A stretch of DNA of 64,000 nt from Picochlorum sp. 'celeri'. Lineage: Eukaryota > Chlorophyta > Trebouxiophyceae. The notes under the pieces are model-generated. The model saw only the letters and a program-made list of their open reading frames with translations. It was not told the DNA's origin and did no database searches. How positions within the stretch are numbered: position 1 is the stretch's first letter; every line of letters starts with the position of its first letter. Below, in pieces: positions 52,482-60,902 of this stretch. A program made the translations under genes and the position numbers. The stretch lies in assembly GCA_010909725.1 (NCBI GenBank), contig JAACMV010000008.1, positions 930,001 through 994,000 on the forward strand. The letters are read 5' to 3'.

Positions 52482-54767
52482 ATGGGCCATCGGTATAGGT
52501 CTTCTGATCGAGAGGAAGGAAGTAGCAGTCGGTTTTTGAGGCCTGGTGAAGGAAGGAAAAGTGCTTTTGGAGTGTCGTTCCAGGATGTAGAGAGGCGGGG
52601 TTCTGATAATGCGTCTTCAATTCCTATATTCAATAGATACAGAGGATTGAGGATTGAGGAGCAGCAGCGGCTGCTACCAATCTTCAAATATAAAAGGGAG
52701 ATTCTGTATTTGGTGGAGAAACATGCCACGTGTATCATTGTCGGAGAAACTGGATCAGGAAAGACGACACAAGTTCCTCAATACCTCTATAGTGCTGGCT
52801 GGGCGCCGATAGGAAGTATGATTGCGTGCACACAGCCACGGAGGGTGGCAGCCATGTCTGTAGCCGCTCGGGTAGCAGAGGAAATGAATGTTGAGTTGGG
52901 GCAAGAGGTTGGGTTCGCTATTCGATTCGAGGATGTTTCGAGCCATCAGACTAGGATCAAGTTCTGTACAGATGGTGTGTTGATCAAGGAAATGGCGACG
53001 GACCCACTCTTGTCCAAGTACTCTGTCGTCATGGTCGATGAGGCTCACGAGCGATCTGCATCAACCGATGTTTTACTAGGACTTTTGAAAAAGATACAGA
53101 AGAGACGGCCGAGTCTGAGAATCATTATATCTTCGGCTACTATTGACGCTGAAAGGTTTGCCTCTTTCTTCTTTGACGCGTCAACGAGCATTTCTCAAGA
53201 AGAAGCCCATGCTGATCGTCCTTCTGGCATGCCTGGGATGTTATCTGTTCAGGGCCGAACCCACTCTGTTCAGGTCCATTACTTGGAAAGGCCTTGTCAG
53301 GACTATGTGCAAACATCTGTGGAAACGGTGTATAAAATTAATGATGCTGGTTTGCCCGGAGATATTCTAGTCTTCTTGACAGGCCAGGAAGAATGTGACA
53401 AGGCTGTATCCTTGGTCCAAGAATCCAATCATTCCCAGTATACAGAAGGGCGCAGTCAGAGGAGAAGCGGCACCAGACTTTATCCAGTCGCCTTATATTC
53501 AGGCCTTTCTGCAAAGCATCAGATGGAAGTCTTTGAGTCTCCTCCGAGGAACTGCCGCAAAGTTGTATTTGCTACAAATATTGCAGAGACGTCTGTCACA
53601 ATAGACGGGATCGTGCACGTTGTGGATTGCATGTTCTCGAAACAGAGGAATTTCGATCCATTTATTGGCTTAGAAAGTTTACTTGTGGCTCCGATAAGCA
53701 AAGCTAGTGCAGTACAGCGATCTGGTAGGGCAGGGAGAGTGAGGCCTGGCTTTTCGTACCGATTATGCACACAGGAGCATTTCGAAAATCTCGACACCGT
53801 AGAGATTCCGGAACTTCAGAGAAGTGATTTGACATCAATAGTATTACAACTCAAAGGCCTTGGGGTTGATAATATGTTGCATTTTTCATGGCTGACTCCT
53901 CCACCATCAGAGTGTATGGTGAGATCATTGGAAAACCTCCATGCTCTGGGAGCACTTGGCGACGATGCAAAACTTACACAATATATGGGAAGGTATATGA
54001 GTGAGATTTCTGTGGAACCCCAACTTTCTAGGGCGCTTTTGGTATCTTGGTCCGCAGGCTGTGTGTACGAAGTCGCAACAATATCTGCCATGTTGAATGT
54101 TCAAAGCATTTGGGCATCAGGGAGGAGGAGGGATCTTGACAGCGCGAAATCTCAATTTGCTGTCGAGGAGGGAGATTTAATAACCTATTTAAATGTATGG
54201 AAAGCTTGGGAAGAAAACAAGAGGAGCAAAAGTTGGGCGATTAAAAATTTTGTGAGCCACAGATGTCTCATTCGAGCATCTGATATCCGAGACCAAGTCT
54301 TGCGACAGATCATACGCCTGAAGAAACAAAGTTCTCCGGACGACCCAATTTTCTGTAGAAGATCTTTACAAGATATTAGAGATAATATTCTTCTGCGCAA
54401 AGATCTGAGCCGTGAGGAAATACACGATCGCATAATTGCCATTCAAAAATCACTTGCAGCTGGACTCTTTCTGAATTCTGTGCAGCTTAGATTTGGGCCT
54501 CGAGGTGAGCCTGAGATTGACAATGAAGGAAACTCAACGTATAGATTCCTGAGAAACACTGGAGATCCTCTGACGGAAATGTCCAGGCTTCGAATCCACC
54601 CATCATCTGTCATGTACGGGCGCCAGCCCCAATGGCTCTGTTTCTACATGGCACAACAGACTGGGAAACACAGTGTCGACATGCAAGAGGTTCACTGTGT
54701 GAAGCCTGAATGGCTCGCAGACGCAGCGCCAAACTTTTTCAATGCATCCAAAAAGAAAACTATCTGA
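52482..54767 (+). CDS. DHX35: DEAH-box RNA helicase, DHX35-like
   Basis: 761 residues from the ATG at 52482. Full DEAH-box set: GETGSGKTTQVPQYL (motif I), TQPRRVAAMSVAARVAEE (Ia), DGVLIKEMATDPLL, MVDEAHERSASTDVLL (II), ISSATIDAERFASFF (III), FLTGQEECD, TNIAETSVTIDGI (V) and QRSGRAGRVRPGFSYRL (VI), then the HA2 and OB regions. MLHFSWLTPPPSECMVRSLENLHALGALG fits DHX35, a spliceosome C-complex associated helicase, more than DHX8/15/16. The Fanzor element begins 15 bp after the stop codon, so this gene's 3' flank is element DNA. Confidence 0.87.
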   Translation: MGHRYRSSDREEGSSSRFLRPGEGRKSAFGVSFQDVERRGSDNASSIPIFNRYRGLRIEEQQRLLPIFKYKREILYLVEKHATCIIVGETGSGKTTQVPQYLYSAGWAPIGSMIACTQPRRVAAMSVAARVAEEMNVELGQEVGFAIRFEDVSSHQTRIKFCTDGVLIKEMATDPLLSKYSVVMVDEAHERSASTDVLLGLLKKIQKRRPSLRIIISSATIDAERFASFFFDASTSISQEEAHADRPSGMPGMLSVQGRTHSVQVHYLERPCQDYVQTSVETVYKINDAGLPGDILVFLTGQEECDKAVSLVQESNHSQYTEGRSQRRSGTRLYPVALYSGLSAKHQMEVFESPPRNCRKVVFATNIAETSVTIDGIVHVVDCMFSKQRNFDPFIGLESLLVAPISKASAVQRSGRAGRVRPGFSYRLCTQEHFENLDTVEIPELQRSDLTSIVLQLKGLGVDNMLHFSWLTPPPSECMVRSLENLHALGALGDDAKLTQYMGRYMSEISVEPQLSRALLVSWSAGCVYEVATISAMLNVQSIWASGRRRDLDSAKSQFAVEEGDLITYLNVWKAWEENKRSKSWAIKNFVSHRCLIRASDIRDQVLRQIIRLKKQSSPDDPIFCRRSLQDIRDNILLRKDLSREEIHDRIIAIQKSLAAGLFLNSVQLRFGPRGEPEIDNEGNSTYRFLRNTGDPLTEMSRLRIHPSSVMYGRQPQWLCFYMAQQTGKHSVDMQEVHCVKPEWLADAAPNFFNASKKKTI

Positions 54768-54781
54768 TATTTATTAATGTA

Positions 54782-54902
54782 CAGTAAAATTTTTTAATTT
54801 CGTTTGTCGGACGGAATGTTCCAAACTTGGAAGTTCCATCGTTCTCTCTGCTGTATCTTGAAGCATAGCGTCTGCAAAAAGCAGCCGACTTACATGCCGA
54901 AT
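54782..54902 (-). ncRNA. Candidate omega-RNA scaffold region of the Fanzor element
   Basis: 121 bases between the Fanzor stop codon and the element end. In TnpB and Fanzor systems the guide RNA scaffold comes from this part and its guide segment from DNA just past the end. Two small hairpins are visible: TTCCAA-AC-TTGGAA (54819-54832) and CTGC-AAAAA-GCAG (54872-54884). The region also includes the left TIR. Transcription is not shown by the sequence, so this is placement by analogy. Confidence 0.35.
54786..54820 (+). repeat. Left terminal inverted repeat of Fanzor element
   Basis: The outer 20 bases AAAATTTTTTAATTTCGTTT match the complement of 57324-57343 at 19 positions. Seven unmatched bases follow, then GGAATGT, shared with the right side. 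The outermost four bases (CAGT, 54782-54785) are less conserved. Confidence 0.7.
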
Positions 54903-57254
54903 TCATTGCCGTGTTGATGTCCTTTGCCTTTTCCTCGTCCTCTTGAAAGCCTTGATTCGAGATCCATTGTGACACTTTTCCAAAAACAAGTCTTTGATAT
55001 TGATACTGGCATTGACATCACGGTCCCAAACATTTCGAATGCATTCATTGTTGTGACAACGTTTCATCCTGAATTGTTTGTTGTACTGTTCCATTGCCTC
55101 ATGACAGCAAGAACAGAGTTTGGACGTATTGAATTCATTAACCAACACAACTGTGGCACATTCCGATACCTTGTTGAACAGTTTTGTGCTCATGATAGGA
55201 GCAGTGCCCCTCATTGTGCCGTTATTATCACCATCACCATACGCCACGATGACTCTCTTCTGTGCCTCTTTGTTTCTTGTTCCACAGATTCGAGCAACCA
55301 CATCCTCCATGGCCGACTTTTCCTTGCAAAATTTCCTCATCTTCTGTTTCTGATACCATTTTTTGTCATCGAAGAAGGCTTGTTGCAGTTGGGGCCACAT
55401 AGAAACTTGGAATCTGTAACTCTCAAAAATTTTCTCAAAATCTACTGTCTTGCATGTTGGCACAGACACCCATGCAGGACAGTATTCAGACATCCTTTTC
55501 TTCATTTTGGCTGTATACTGTTTCTGACTAGATAAGAAGATCCATTCTCCTGACCCCAGAGAATCACTTTTATATCTGTCTTCCACCTCTGCATGACGAC
55601 CATTTTCTGCATTCCACTTTGCATGGATCTTTTGCTTTTCCGAATCATGAAAAACCCACGTGGCCGCTGACTTTTTACCTGGGTCCAAACCGACAATGAT
55701 ACAATCTGTGTGATATATACCATGGTCATCTTTGCGTATGCCAGCCAACCTTTTGATCCTTTCTGTGATGACTGTCTTGTCTTTGTTTTTAGCCTTTCGT
55801 TTCTGTAGAACGTCCTTTTGTGACTTTAATGTATGCAACAATGGCTTCAGTAGAACATAATGTATGGTGGAAATGTCACCAAGGAGAATACGCAAAGGGT
55901 CATATCTGATCTTTTTTGCAATAATGTTGGTTGCAAACATCCCACAATAGGTGGCCCACAACTTTGCTTTGACGTAATTCATATCATCCTGCAGATGGAT
56001 TATCTTGCATTCCAGATCCGACTTCACAGTGTCTATAACAGCAGAAACAGAGACGCCATCAGTGCATATAGAGCATCCGAATCTGAGTTTCGTTTGGTCC
56101 TTCATGTGCTTTTTTTTCAATACTCGCTTCATGTTGAATATCGATTTCCAATAATAATACTTATTTGTATAGTCATCCAGTGCTGGACAGTCATCTACTA
56201 TCTTTCTGATATATGGATATTTCTTTGCGAGTTGCTCAACCATAGTCTTCACTGCTGTGCTGGAGATATGGATATGCTTTGGTTTCCAGGCCATCTGTGG
56301 ACACAGACAAAATGTCCATTTCTGTCTTCCAAGTATACTCTTCTTCCCTTCAAACTCTCCGTTTCTGAACCTCTGTTGCAGTGATTCCACGAATGGCTCC
56401 AAGTGACCCAAAATGAAGAAGCAAATTCTGGATTTCTCAGAAAGAGTTGTCGTCTTTGGCACCAACGAGCAAATGATATCCAAGGCTCTCTGTGCTTCAT
56501 CCCATACTGACACATCAGACGCAAATTCTGTCAATGATGGTCTACGTTCAACAATATCACTGACTTTCGTCCTCTCCCAGAATGCCTGTGTGATTGCAGA
56601 AAATACTTGTCCAAACTTCTTCTTTGACAAATTTTTGATTTGGTCAAAGTCCGTGTCGTCTCGAAATAGCAAATATCTCAGATACCGTAATGCATATACA
56701 TTAAGATTGGTTTCCAAATGCGTGGTATGCATAACAGACGACTGCTGGGCCATCTGCTCCATTGTTTTGCCTCTCCAAGAAGAGAGACAACCCTGTGGCC
56801 AATCTGTTTTTAACCCAGTCTCCTCACAATATTCCTTGCACAAGTCGCGCAAGTTGGTATCAACATCCTTTCTCTCCTTCTTTTGTTGCAAATGATTAGC
56901 AAGGTGTCTGTAGATTTTGTTGTAGAGTTCGTAGAGAGTTTCATCTTTGTGGTCTCTAAATGCCCCACCGTTCCTCAATAACAATAGATGCATGACATGA
57001 TGCACATGAATCTGTAGTCTACTCAGATAGAATACACATTCTTCAATTTCGCGTTGAACCACTTTGAACTTACAAAAAGGCTGCAAAGTGCACTTGACGA
57101 CTGTCTTATTGAAAAAACGGTCTTTATCCTTCTTTATAGCCACATCCAATCGAGTAAACTTCTTTTTCTTCACCTTTTTCGATGGTGTGGCGGACACCTT
57201 TCTCTTTTTTTTCATTTTGAAATGACACGGTTGGCGATGGCGGCTCGACTTCAT
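54903..57254 (-). CDS. Fanzor (eukaryotic TnpB homologue), RNA-guided RuvC nuclease
   Basis: 783 residues from the ATG at 57252-57254, without introns or breaks. The frame extends 14 codons further upstream with no ATG. The N-terminus is strongly basic and contains KMKKKRKVS and KKVKKKK, nuclear localisation signals, the first almost identical to that of SV40 large T. A long helical, Lys-rich recognition region (about 40-510) leads to the RuvC domain: IIVGLDPGKKSAATWV (catalytic Asp about 524), VIVAYGDGDN, VVLVNEFNTSKLCSCC (Glu about 707) and VWDRDVNASINI (Asp about 746). A zinc finger (Cys714, 717, 733, 738) lies between the last two. The Glu directly before TSKxCSxC is the arrangement described for Fanzors. 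Known members are programmable, RNA-guided DNA endonucleases. All catalytic residues are present, so activity is plausible. Confidence 0.92.
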   Translation of the reverse strand: MKSSRHRQPCHFKMKKKRKVSATPSKKVKKKKFTRLDVAIKKDKDRFFNKTVVKCTLQPFCKFKVVQREIEECVFYLSRLQIHVHHVMHLLLLRNGGAFRDHKDETLYELYNKIYRHLANHLQQKKERKDVDTNLRDLCKEYCEETGLKTDWPQGCLSSWRGKTMEQMAQQSSVMHTTHLETNLNVYALRYLRYLLFRDDTDFDQIKNLSKKKFGQVFSAITQAFWERTKVSDIVERRPSLTEFASDVSVWDEAQRALDIICSLVPKTTTLSEKSRICFFILGHLEPFVESLQQRFRNGEFEGKKSILGRQKWTFCLCPQMAWKPKHIHISSTAVKTMVEQLAKKYPYIRKIVDDCPALDDYTNKYYYWKSIFNMKRVLKKKHMKDQTKLRFGCSICTDGVSVSAVIDTVKSDLECKIIHLQDDMNYVKAKLWATYCGMFATNIIAKKIRYDPLRILLGDISTIHYVLLKPLLHTLKSQKDVLQKRKAKNKDKTVITERIKRLAGIRKDDHGIYHTDCIIVGLDPGKKSAATWVFHDSEKQKIHAKWNAENGRHAEVEDRYKSDSLGSGEWIFLSSQKQYTAKMKKRMSEYCPAWVSVPTCKTVDFEKIFESYRFQVSMWPQLQQAFFDDKKWYQKQKMRKFCKEKSAMEDVVARICGTRNKEAQKRVIVAYGDGDNNGTMRGTAPIMSTKLFNKVSECATVVLVNEFNTSKLCSCCHEAMEQYNKQFRMKRCHNNECIRNVWDRDVNASINIKDLFLEKCHNGSRIKAFKRTRKRQRTSTRQ

Positions 57255-57308
57255 ACCAATCCAAGGTTCTAGAAGATTCGGATTGACCAGAGTCAAATGG
57301 ACTAGATG

Positions 57309-57343
57309 TTACATTCCTTAATTAAACGAAATTTAAAAATTTT
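57309..57343 (-). repeat. Right terminal inverted repeat of Fanzor element
   Basis: Read on the minus strand, the outer 20 bases are AAAATTTTTAAATTTCGTTT, one mismatch from the left copy, followed by six unmatched bases and GGAATGT. The last four element bases (57344-57347) precede the TA at 57348-57349. The block carries TGTAA on the minus strand, which could serve as polyadenylation signal for the PGAP3 gene. Confidence 0.7.
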
Positions 57344-57350
57344 GGAGTAT

Positions 57351-58460
57351 TTATTTCTGCTTCCCAACAACATGGAACCCCCCAACATCTCTCTTGACAA
57401 ACTCAAAAAAGCAATAGACGAGAGGAACAGTTGCAAGATGCCACAATGCGTGGGCGTCTAGAAGATCTGCTATCGGTGGGAAATCCAATATTTCTAACAA
57501 AACCGCAGCATTAACACAGGCAACAAAGAGCAATAGATATCTTCTTCCAGGATGCTGCTTGCCATGTTTTGAAAACATGGCCCATCCGATCCAAACCAGA
57601 CTTTGCAGCACCCCTGCTGCCACACAGAGACCTACATGGTATCCGTAATCAAACTTGACGTAATGCATCATGTACATATGACGGAGATAGAAAAGAATCA
57701 GACCAGCGGCAAACAGCATCCTACTTGTCTGAGAAGTCTGAAGCAAGTCAGAAAAGGCTCTGCTAAAACTAAGGTATGCATCAAAAATCATCACTGCGCC
57801 CGCAGAGAAATAATCTAATCTTTCGGTGATTGCCGTATCCCTGCTGTGGAAGACGGCCGACCAGATCCATGCATTGCTTGCAAGAATAAAGTGGCCATAC
57901 CACAAGAAGTGATGGCTAAAACCCATCCTCTCCACACCTGTGACAGGTTCCATAGACCAAACGTACTTCCGTAGTAATAATATACAGTTTACATTAGCAC
58001 CCAAGTTCAACAACGATAACACCACTGAAGCTGGCTCTTGCATGCCCAAGATCCTCACAAATGGCCATTTCCCATGGTACTTGTACACAGTCTTGTCCTG
58101 ATCATCTGCGGTGCCCTGACGCCTCTTATCTCCCTCAATCTTCCACATACATTTGTATCGGCAATCACTCTCGCACCCCCACCGCATTATACGACGAAGA
58201 ATGAATTCATCAAGCCTGGACAACCTGTGACCAGAATCATCTCCTCTGGCACAAAATGGGCTCTCAGAAACGCCCCGTGCAACATCTTCCACACCACCTT
58301 TTGGTAATCCACCTCTACGGCATCCCACAAGACAGGACTGATAGATTGCACTTTGATCACCCTGACTTGCCCTTCCCAAAGCAGGCAGCAGTGTCATGAG
58401 CAGTAAGATGCGCCACACTGTACCCGATATGAAGCCTTCATACCCCACCATCGACTTCAT
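57351..58460 (-). CDS. PGAP3: PGAP3/Per1-like GPI-anchor lipid remodelling protein
   Basis: 369 residues from the ATG at 58458-58460. A signal peptide (ILLLMTLLPALGRASQG) precedes a Cys-rich lumenal part (YQSCLVGCRRGG, RWGCESDCRYKCMW). Then comes YKYHGKWPFVRILGMQEPASVVLSLLNLGANV, the Per1 hallmark, and six to seven membrane helices with conserved His (SHHFLWYG, VFHSRDTAITERLDYFSA, HALWHLATVPLVY). These proteins belong to the CREST hydrolase superfamily and remove the sn-2 acyl chain of GPI anchors in the Golgi or ER. The stop codon is one base away from the TA flanking the Fanzor element, so the 3' UTR is element DNA. Confidence 0.88.
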   Translation of the reverse strand: MKSMVGYEGFISGTVWRILLLMTLLPALGRASQGDQSAIYQSCLVGCRRGGLPKGGVEDVARGVSESPFCARGDDSGHRLSRLDEFILRRIMRWGCESDCRYKCMWKIEGDKRRQGTADDQDKTVYKYHGKWPFVRILGMQEPASVVLSLLNLGANVNCILLLRKYVWSMEPVTGVERMGFSHHFLWYGHFILASNAWIWSAVFHSRDTAITERLDYFSAGAVMIFDAYLSFSRAFSDLLQTSQTSRMLFAAGLILFYLRHMYMMHYVKFDYGYHVGLCVAAGVLQSLVWIGWAMFSKHGKQHPGRRYLLLFVACVNAAVLLEILDFPPIADLLDAHALWHLATVPLVYCFFEFVKRDVGGFHVVGKQK

Positions 58461-58535
58461 ATGCCTTGAAAAATCAAAATAATTTAGGTTTAGGGAATTT
58501 GCCAGTGCTTTTGTGGACGTCTTTCCAAATTAATC

Positions 58536-58554
58536 AGTGTGGGTTACAGCACCA
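58536..58554. repeat. 19-bp motif, copy 2
   Basis: AGTGTGGGTTACAGCACCA, identical to 46440-46458. Here it lies 125 bp upstream of the mS26 start and 76 bp upstream of the PGAP3 start, inside their 218-bp shared spacer. Confidence 0.55.
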
Positions 58555-58678
58555 TGCACATGCGAGTCTCTCTGCCTTTTTTTAAGGAAAGGAGGTCACT
58601 GTGGAACGAGTGTCATGCATGTTCACCTGCCTCTGAAGAGTTGTTAAATGATAAAATAAACAATTGATTGCCTTAATA

Positions 58679-59390
58679 ATGGGTGGTTGTCATCATGCTG
58701 GAAAATTGCTGCGACAGGTGGTGACCCAACGCCACGGAGACAATGTCGGTCGTGCCTTGTCCGATGCAGGGATCAAGGGTACAGTCGAAGCAGTATTTGG
58801 ATCTAGGTCGTTTTATTCTTCTCGATATCCCTCCGATGATGCAGTCAGTGTGGAGGCCACGAAGACCAGGCGTTCGTCCATAGAGTATGGGAGGGAAAGG
58901 AATGCGTATGAGAGGGATTTGTCCAACTTGAGAAAGAAATGGTACGAGGAAGTGCACTCCAAGAGAATACAGGAGGAGGAGGAGAAGGAGAAACTCATTC
59001 GAGCTCAAGAAGCAAGAAAAGAGGAGAGGGCGAGAGCCCAGGCTGAAAGGAATGCGCGCATGGCGATGGAGTTGGATGGCCAATTCCAGAAAATAGAAGA
59101 GGCTAGAAGGCAAAAGGTCGAAAGAAGAATAGAGAATGTGCGCAGGGAGTTTACACGCCAGTCAGTAATAGCTGCCTTCCGGGAGAAGAGGTATGTGTGA
59201 TGCTCATGTTGCCTTATTTTTCTCTTCCTTTAAGACATCGATATGTTTTCTTGCCAGCAGGAAAGAAGTTCTATTGGAACAAAGCAGGCATTGGATTGCG
59301 ACGGAAGCAGAATTGGAGTCAAGGATAGATGCAGCAGTTGAAAATCCAGAGCCTCTCTGGGTTTCTGAAAAGGTGGCCAGAAAGGCTTGA
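58679..59390 (+). CDS. MRPS26: Mitochondrial small-subunit ribosomal protein mS26
   Basis: Two exons, 58679-59190 and 59261-59390, with a 70-nt intron (GTATGT donor, CAGCAG acceptor) that joins AG|G as an Arg codon; 213 residues in all. The N-terminal 60 residues are basic and Ser-rich (mitochondrial presequence). The middle is a long charged helix (NLRKKWYEEVHSKRIQEEEE to RIENVRREF), and the end KEVLLEQSRHWIATEAELES then RIDAAVENPEPLWV matches the conserved C-terminus of mS26. It belongs to the mitochondrial ribosome. Without the splice the protein would lose this diagnostic end. Confidence 0.75.
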
Positions 59391-59504
59391 TTCTACTGTA
59401 TCCGCCGCCGCTTGGACAGTAGGGCGTGATGTACTGCGGCAGATTTACAACAAACAATAAACAAGACTTAATATATGAGCAAAACTTGATTCACATTCAT
59501 TTTT

Positions 59505-60902
59505 CTATTGCAACTTCACAAGGTTGAATTTTGTCCTCTTTGAAGCGTTTGCTAAAGGACACTTCACTTCCTCCACCACAGTATTATATCCACGTTTTTC
59601 AATCAAGACAGTATATGTTCCGGGGGCAATAGGGCGGTAAAATTGTCCTTTCTCTGTGGAGATCACGTAGGAATCCAATCCATCAATGTAAACTTTGGCA
59701 CCTTTCAAAGCCCGCTTTGATCCATTTCTATTCTTCGTCCGAACAACGCCATTGATCCCTTTGAATGCAGTGGTTTTGATGAATTCCAAGACAGATTTCC
59801 TGTTATCCTCAAAGAGGCCTGGCAGCATCTTTGAGTTTGGCCATTTTGTCTTGCCTGCCTCGATGGTCAGTTCATATACATGCTCCATCAAATAATTCCA
59901 ATCACCCATACCTCCATAGATCGGATACCAAGCAGCTCCATTTGTGATACCGCCTGGAAATTGTCTCTGACGGAAGCTGCTCAGGACTCTGTGATTCTCA
60001 GCATATTCCCTGGCCAGGTACCTGAATGTTTCGTCATCAGGGCTCTTTGCATAATGTGTTCTCCCATCAGCTGTGCCATCAAAGGGATAACTAACCACCA
60101 ACTCGCCACCGTGAAACACAAGGCTAGAGACAAACGGATAATCCTGTGTCCATCCCATGATTGCCACAGTCTCAGGTTGTCTCCCTAATGTGTTACTCGT
60201 CATCCCTTCGTCGTCGAAGCGATCGGGAAAATCTCTATTTAAATCCACGCCATTCGCATTCCATCTTGTTTTAGCCTCGAATCCATCTGGGTTCATCCCT
60301 GGAAGCACCCATGTATGCACCCCAGAGACAATAGCAGACGCAGTAGGATCTGATTCATACTTCTCACATAGCCACTCTGCAACTCCCATAGAAACCACCC
60401 TTCCAACAGCCTCATTCCCATGAATTCCTCCGACTATTTTCACATGAGGCTTGCCATCCTTGAGTCCCTTATCCAAGGTGTTGGATATCTCCAGTGCCTC
60501 AATAGGCCGGCCTTTTACAGACCTGCCAATCTGCACCAGTCGCGCGATATCGCCACATCTGGAAGCGAAATTCAGCATATGCACATGCAGCTCTTCGCTA
60601 TCTAGATATCGTGTTGTCACAAACTCCAAAGGCGTCTTGGTAGTACCATCATCCCTGTTCTTCCTTCCCAAGGAGAATCCCTTGGGGGGCACGTACCCCT
60701 CCCATGACGCTGTCACGTCCCCATAGGTGAGGTTTTCAAATCTCTCTTTCATTCGTATGGCATCACCATCCATATACGCCAGAAGACCCTCATTCCCTTC
60801 TCCGTGGGCGACTACCACCGTGGCTACTACCACCCAAAGCAGCAGCAGTCTGACAGAGTGCGATACGCACCCAACCATCTCCACAACACTCGGCTTTTTC
60901 AT
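59505..60902 (-). CDS. M14 zinc metallocarboxypeptidase, CPD/SOL1-like (N/E subfamily)
   Basis: 465 residues. The ATG at 60900-60902 gives MKKPSVVEMVGCVSHSVRLLLLWVVVATVVVAHGEG, a signal peptide. The catalytic domain has VKIVGGIHGNEAVGR (zinc His and Glu), WVLPGMNPDGFEAKTRWNAN, GVDLNRDFPDRFDDEG, SLVFHGGELVVSYPFD (third zinc His) and YELTIEAGKTKWPNSKMLPG with the general-base Glu. A transthyretin-like domain follows (GVVRTKNRNGSKRALKGAKV, YRPIAPGTYTVLIEKRGYNTVV). It resembles carboxypeptidase D and plant SOL1, which trim basic C-terminal residues from secreted peptides. Only one catalytic domain is present. Confidence 0.9.
   Translation of the reverse strand: MKKPSVVEMVGCVSHSVRLLLLWVVVATVVVAHGEGNEGLLAYMDGDAIRMKERFENLTYGDVTASWEGYVPPKGFSLGRKNRDDGTTKTPLEFVTTRYLDSEELHVHMLNFASRCGDIARLVQIGRSVKGRPIEALEISNTLDKGLKDGKPHVKIVGGIHGNEAVGRVVSMGVAEWLCEKYESDPTASAIVSGVHTWVLPGMNPDGFEAKTRWNANGVDLNRDFPDRFDDEGMTSNTLGRQPETVAIMGWTQDYPFVSSLVFHGGELVVSYPFDGTADGRTHYAKSPDDETFRYLAREYAENHRVLSSFRQRQFPGGITNGAAWYPIYGGMGDWNYLMEHVYELTIEAGKTKWPNSKMLPGLFEDNRKSVLEFIKTTAFKGINGVVRTKNRNGSKRALKGAKVYIDGLDSYVISTEKGQFYRPIAPGTYTVLIEKRGYNTVVEEVKCPLANASKRTKFNLVKLQ

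Larger units (their letters stand above)
54782..57347. mobile_element. Fanzor-carrying DNA transposon with TIRs and TA flanks
   Basis: A 2,566-bp element bounded by TA dinucleotides (54780-54781 and 57348-57349). Near the left end AAAATTTTTTAATTTCGTTT (54786-54805) is matched inverted near the right end by 57324-57343 with 19 of 20 identities; a second block GGAATGT lies 6-7 bp further inward on both sides. The termini read CAGT... on the left and CTCC... on the right strand. TA flanks and short C-starting TIRs are like Tc1/mariner (IS630) elements, a class known to carry Fanzor genes. No transposase is present, so it would need one in trans. The only cargo is the Fanzor gene on the minus strand. 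The element fills the space between two convergent stop codons. Confidence 0.72.

Noticed and set aside
54782..57347. A transposase or serine/tyrosine recombinase inside the Fanzor element
   Set aside because: Both strands were inspected. Only the Fanzor frame is protein-like; other frames are its shadows.
54768..57357. TATTTATT on both sides of the Fanzor element as an 8-bp target duplication
   Set aside because: The copies are at unequal distances from the inverted repeats and the sequence is simple AT-rich 3' flank; the TA dinucleotides next to the matched ends fit better.
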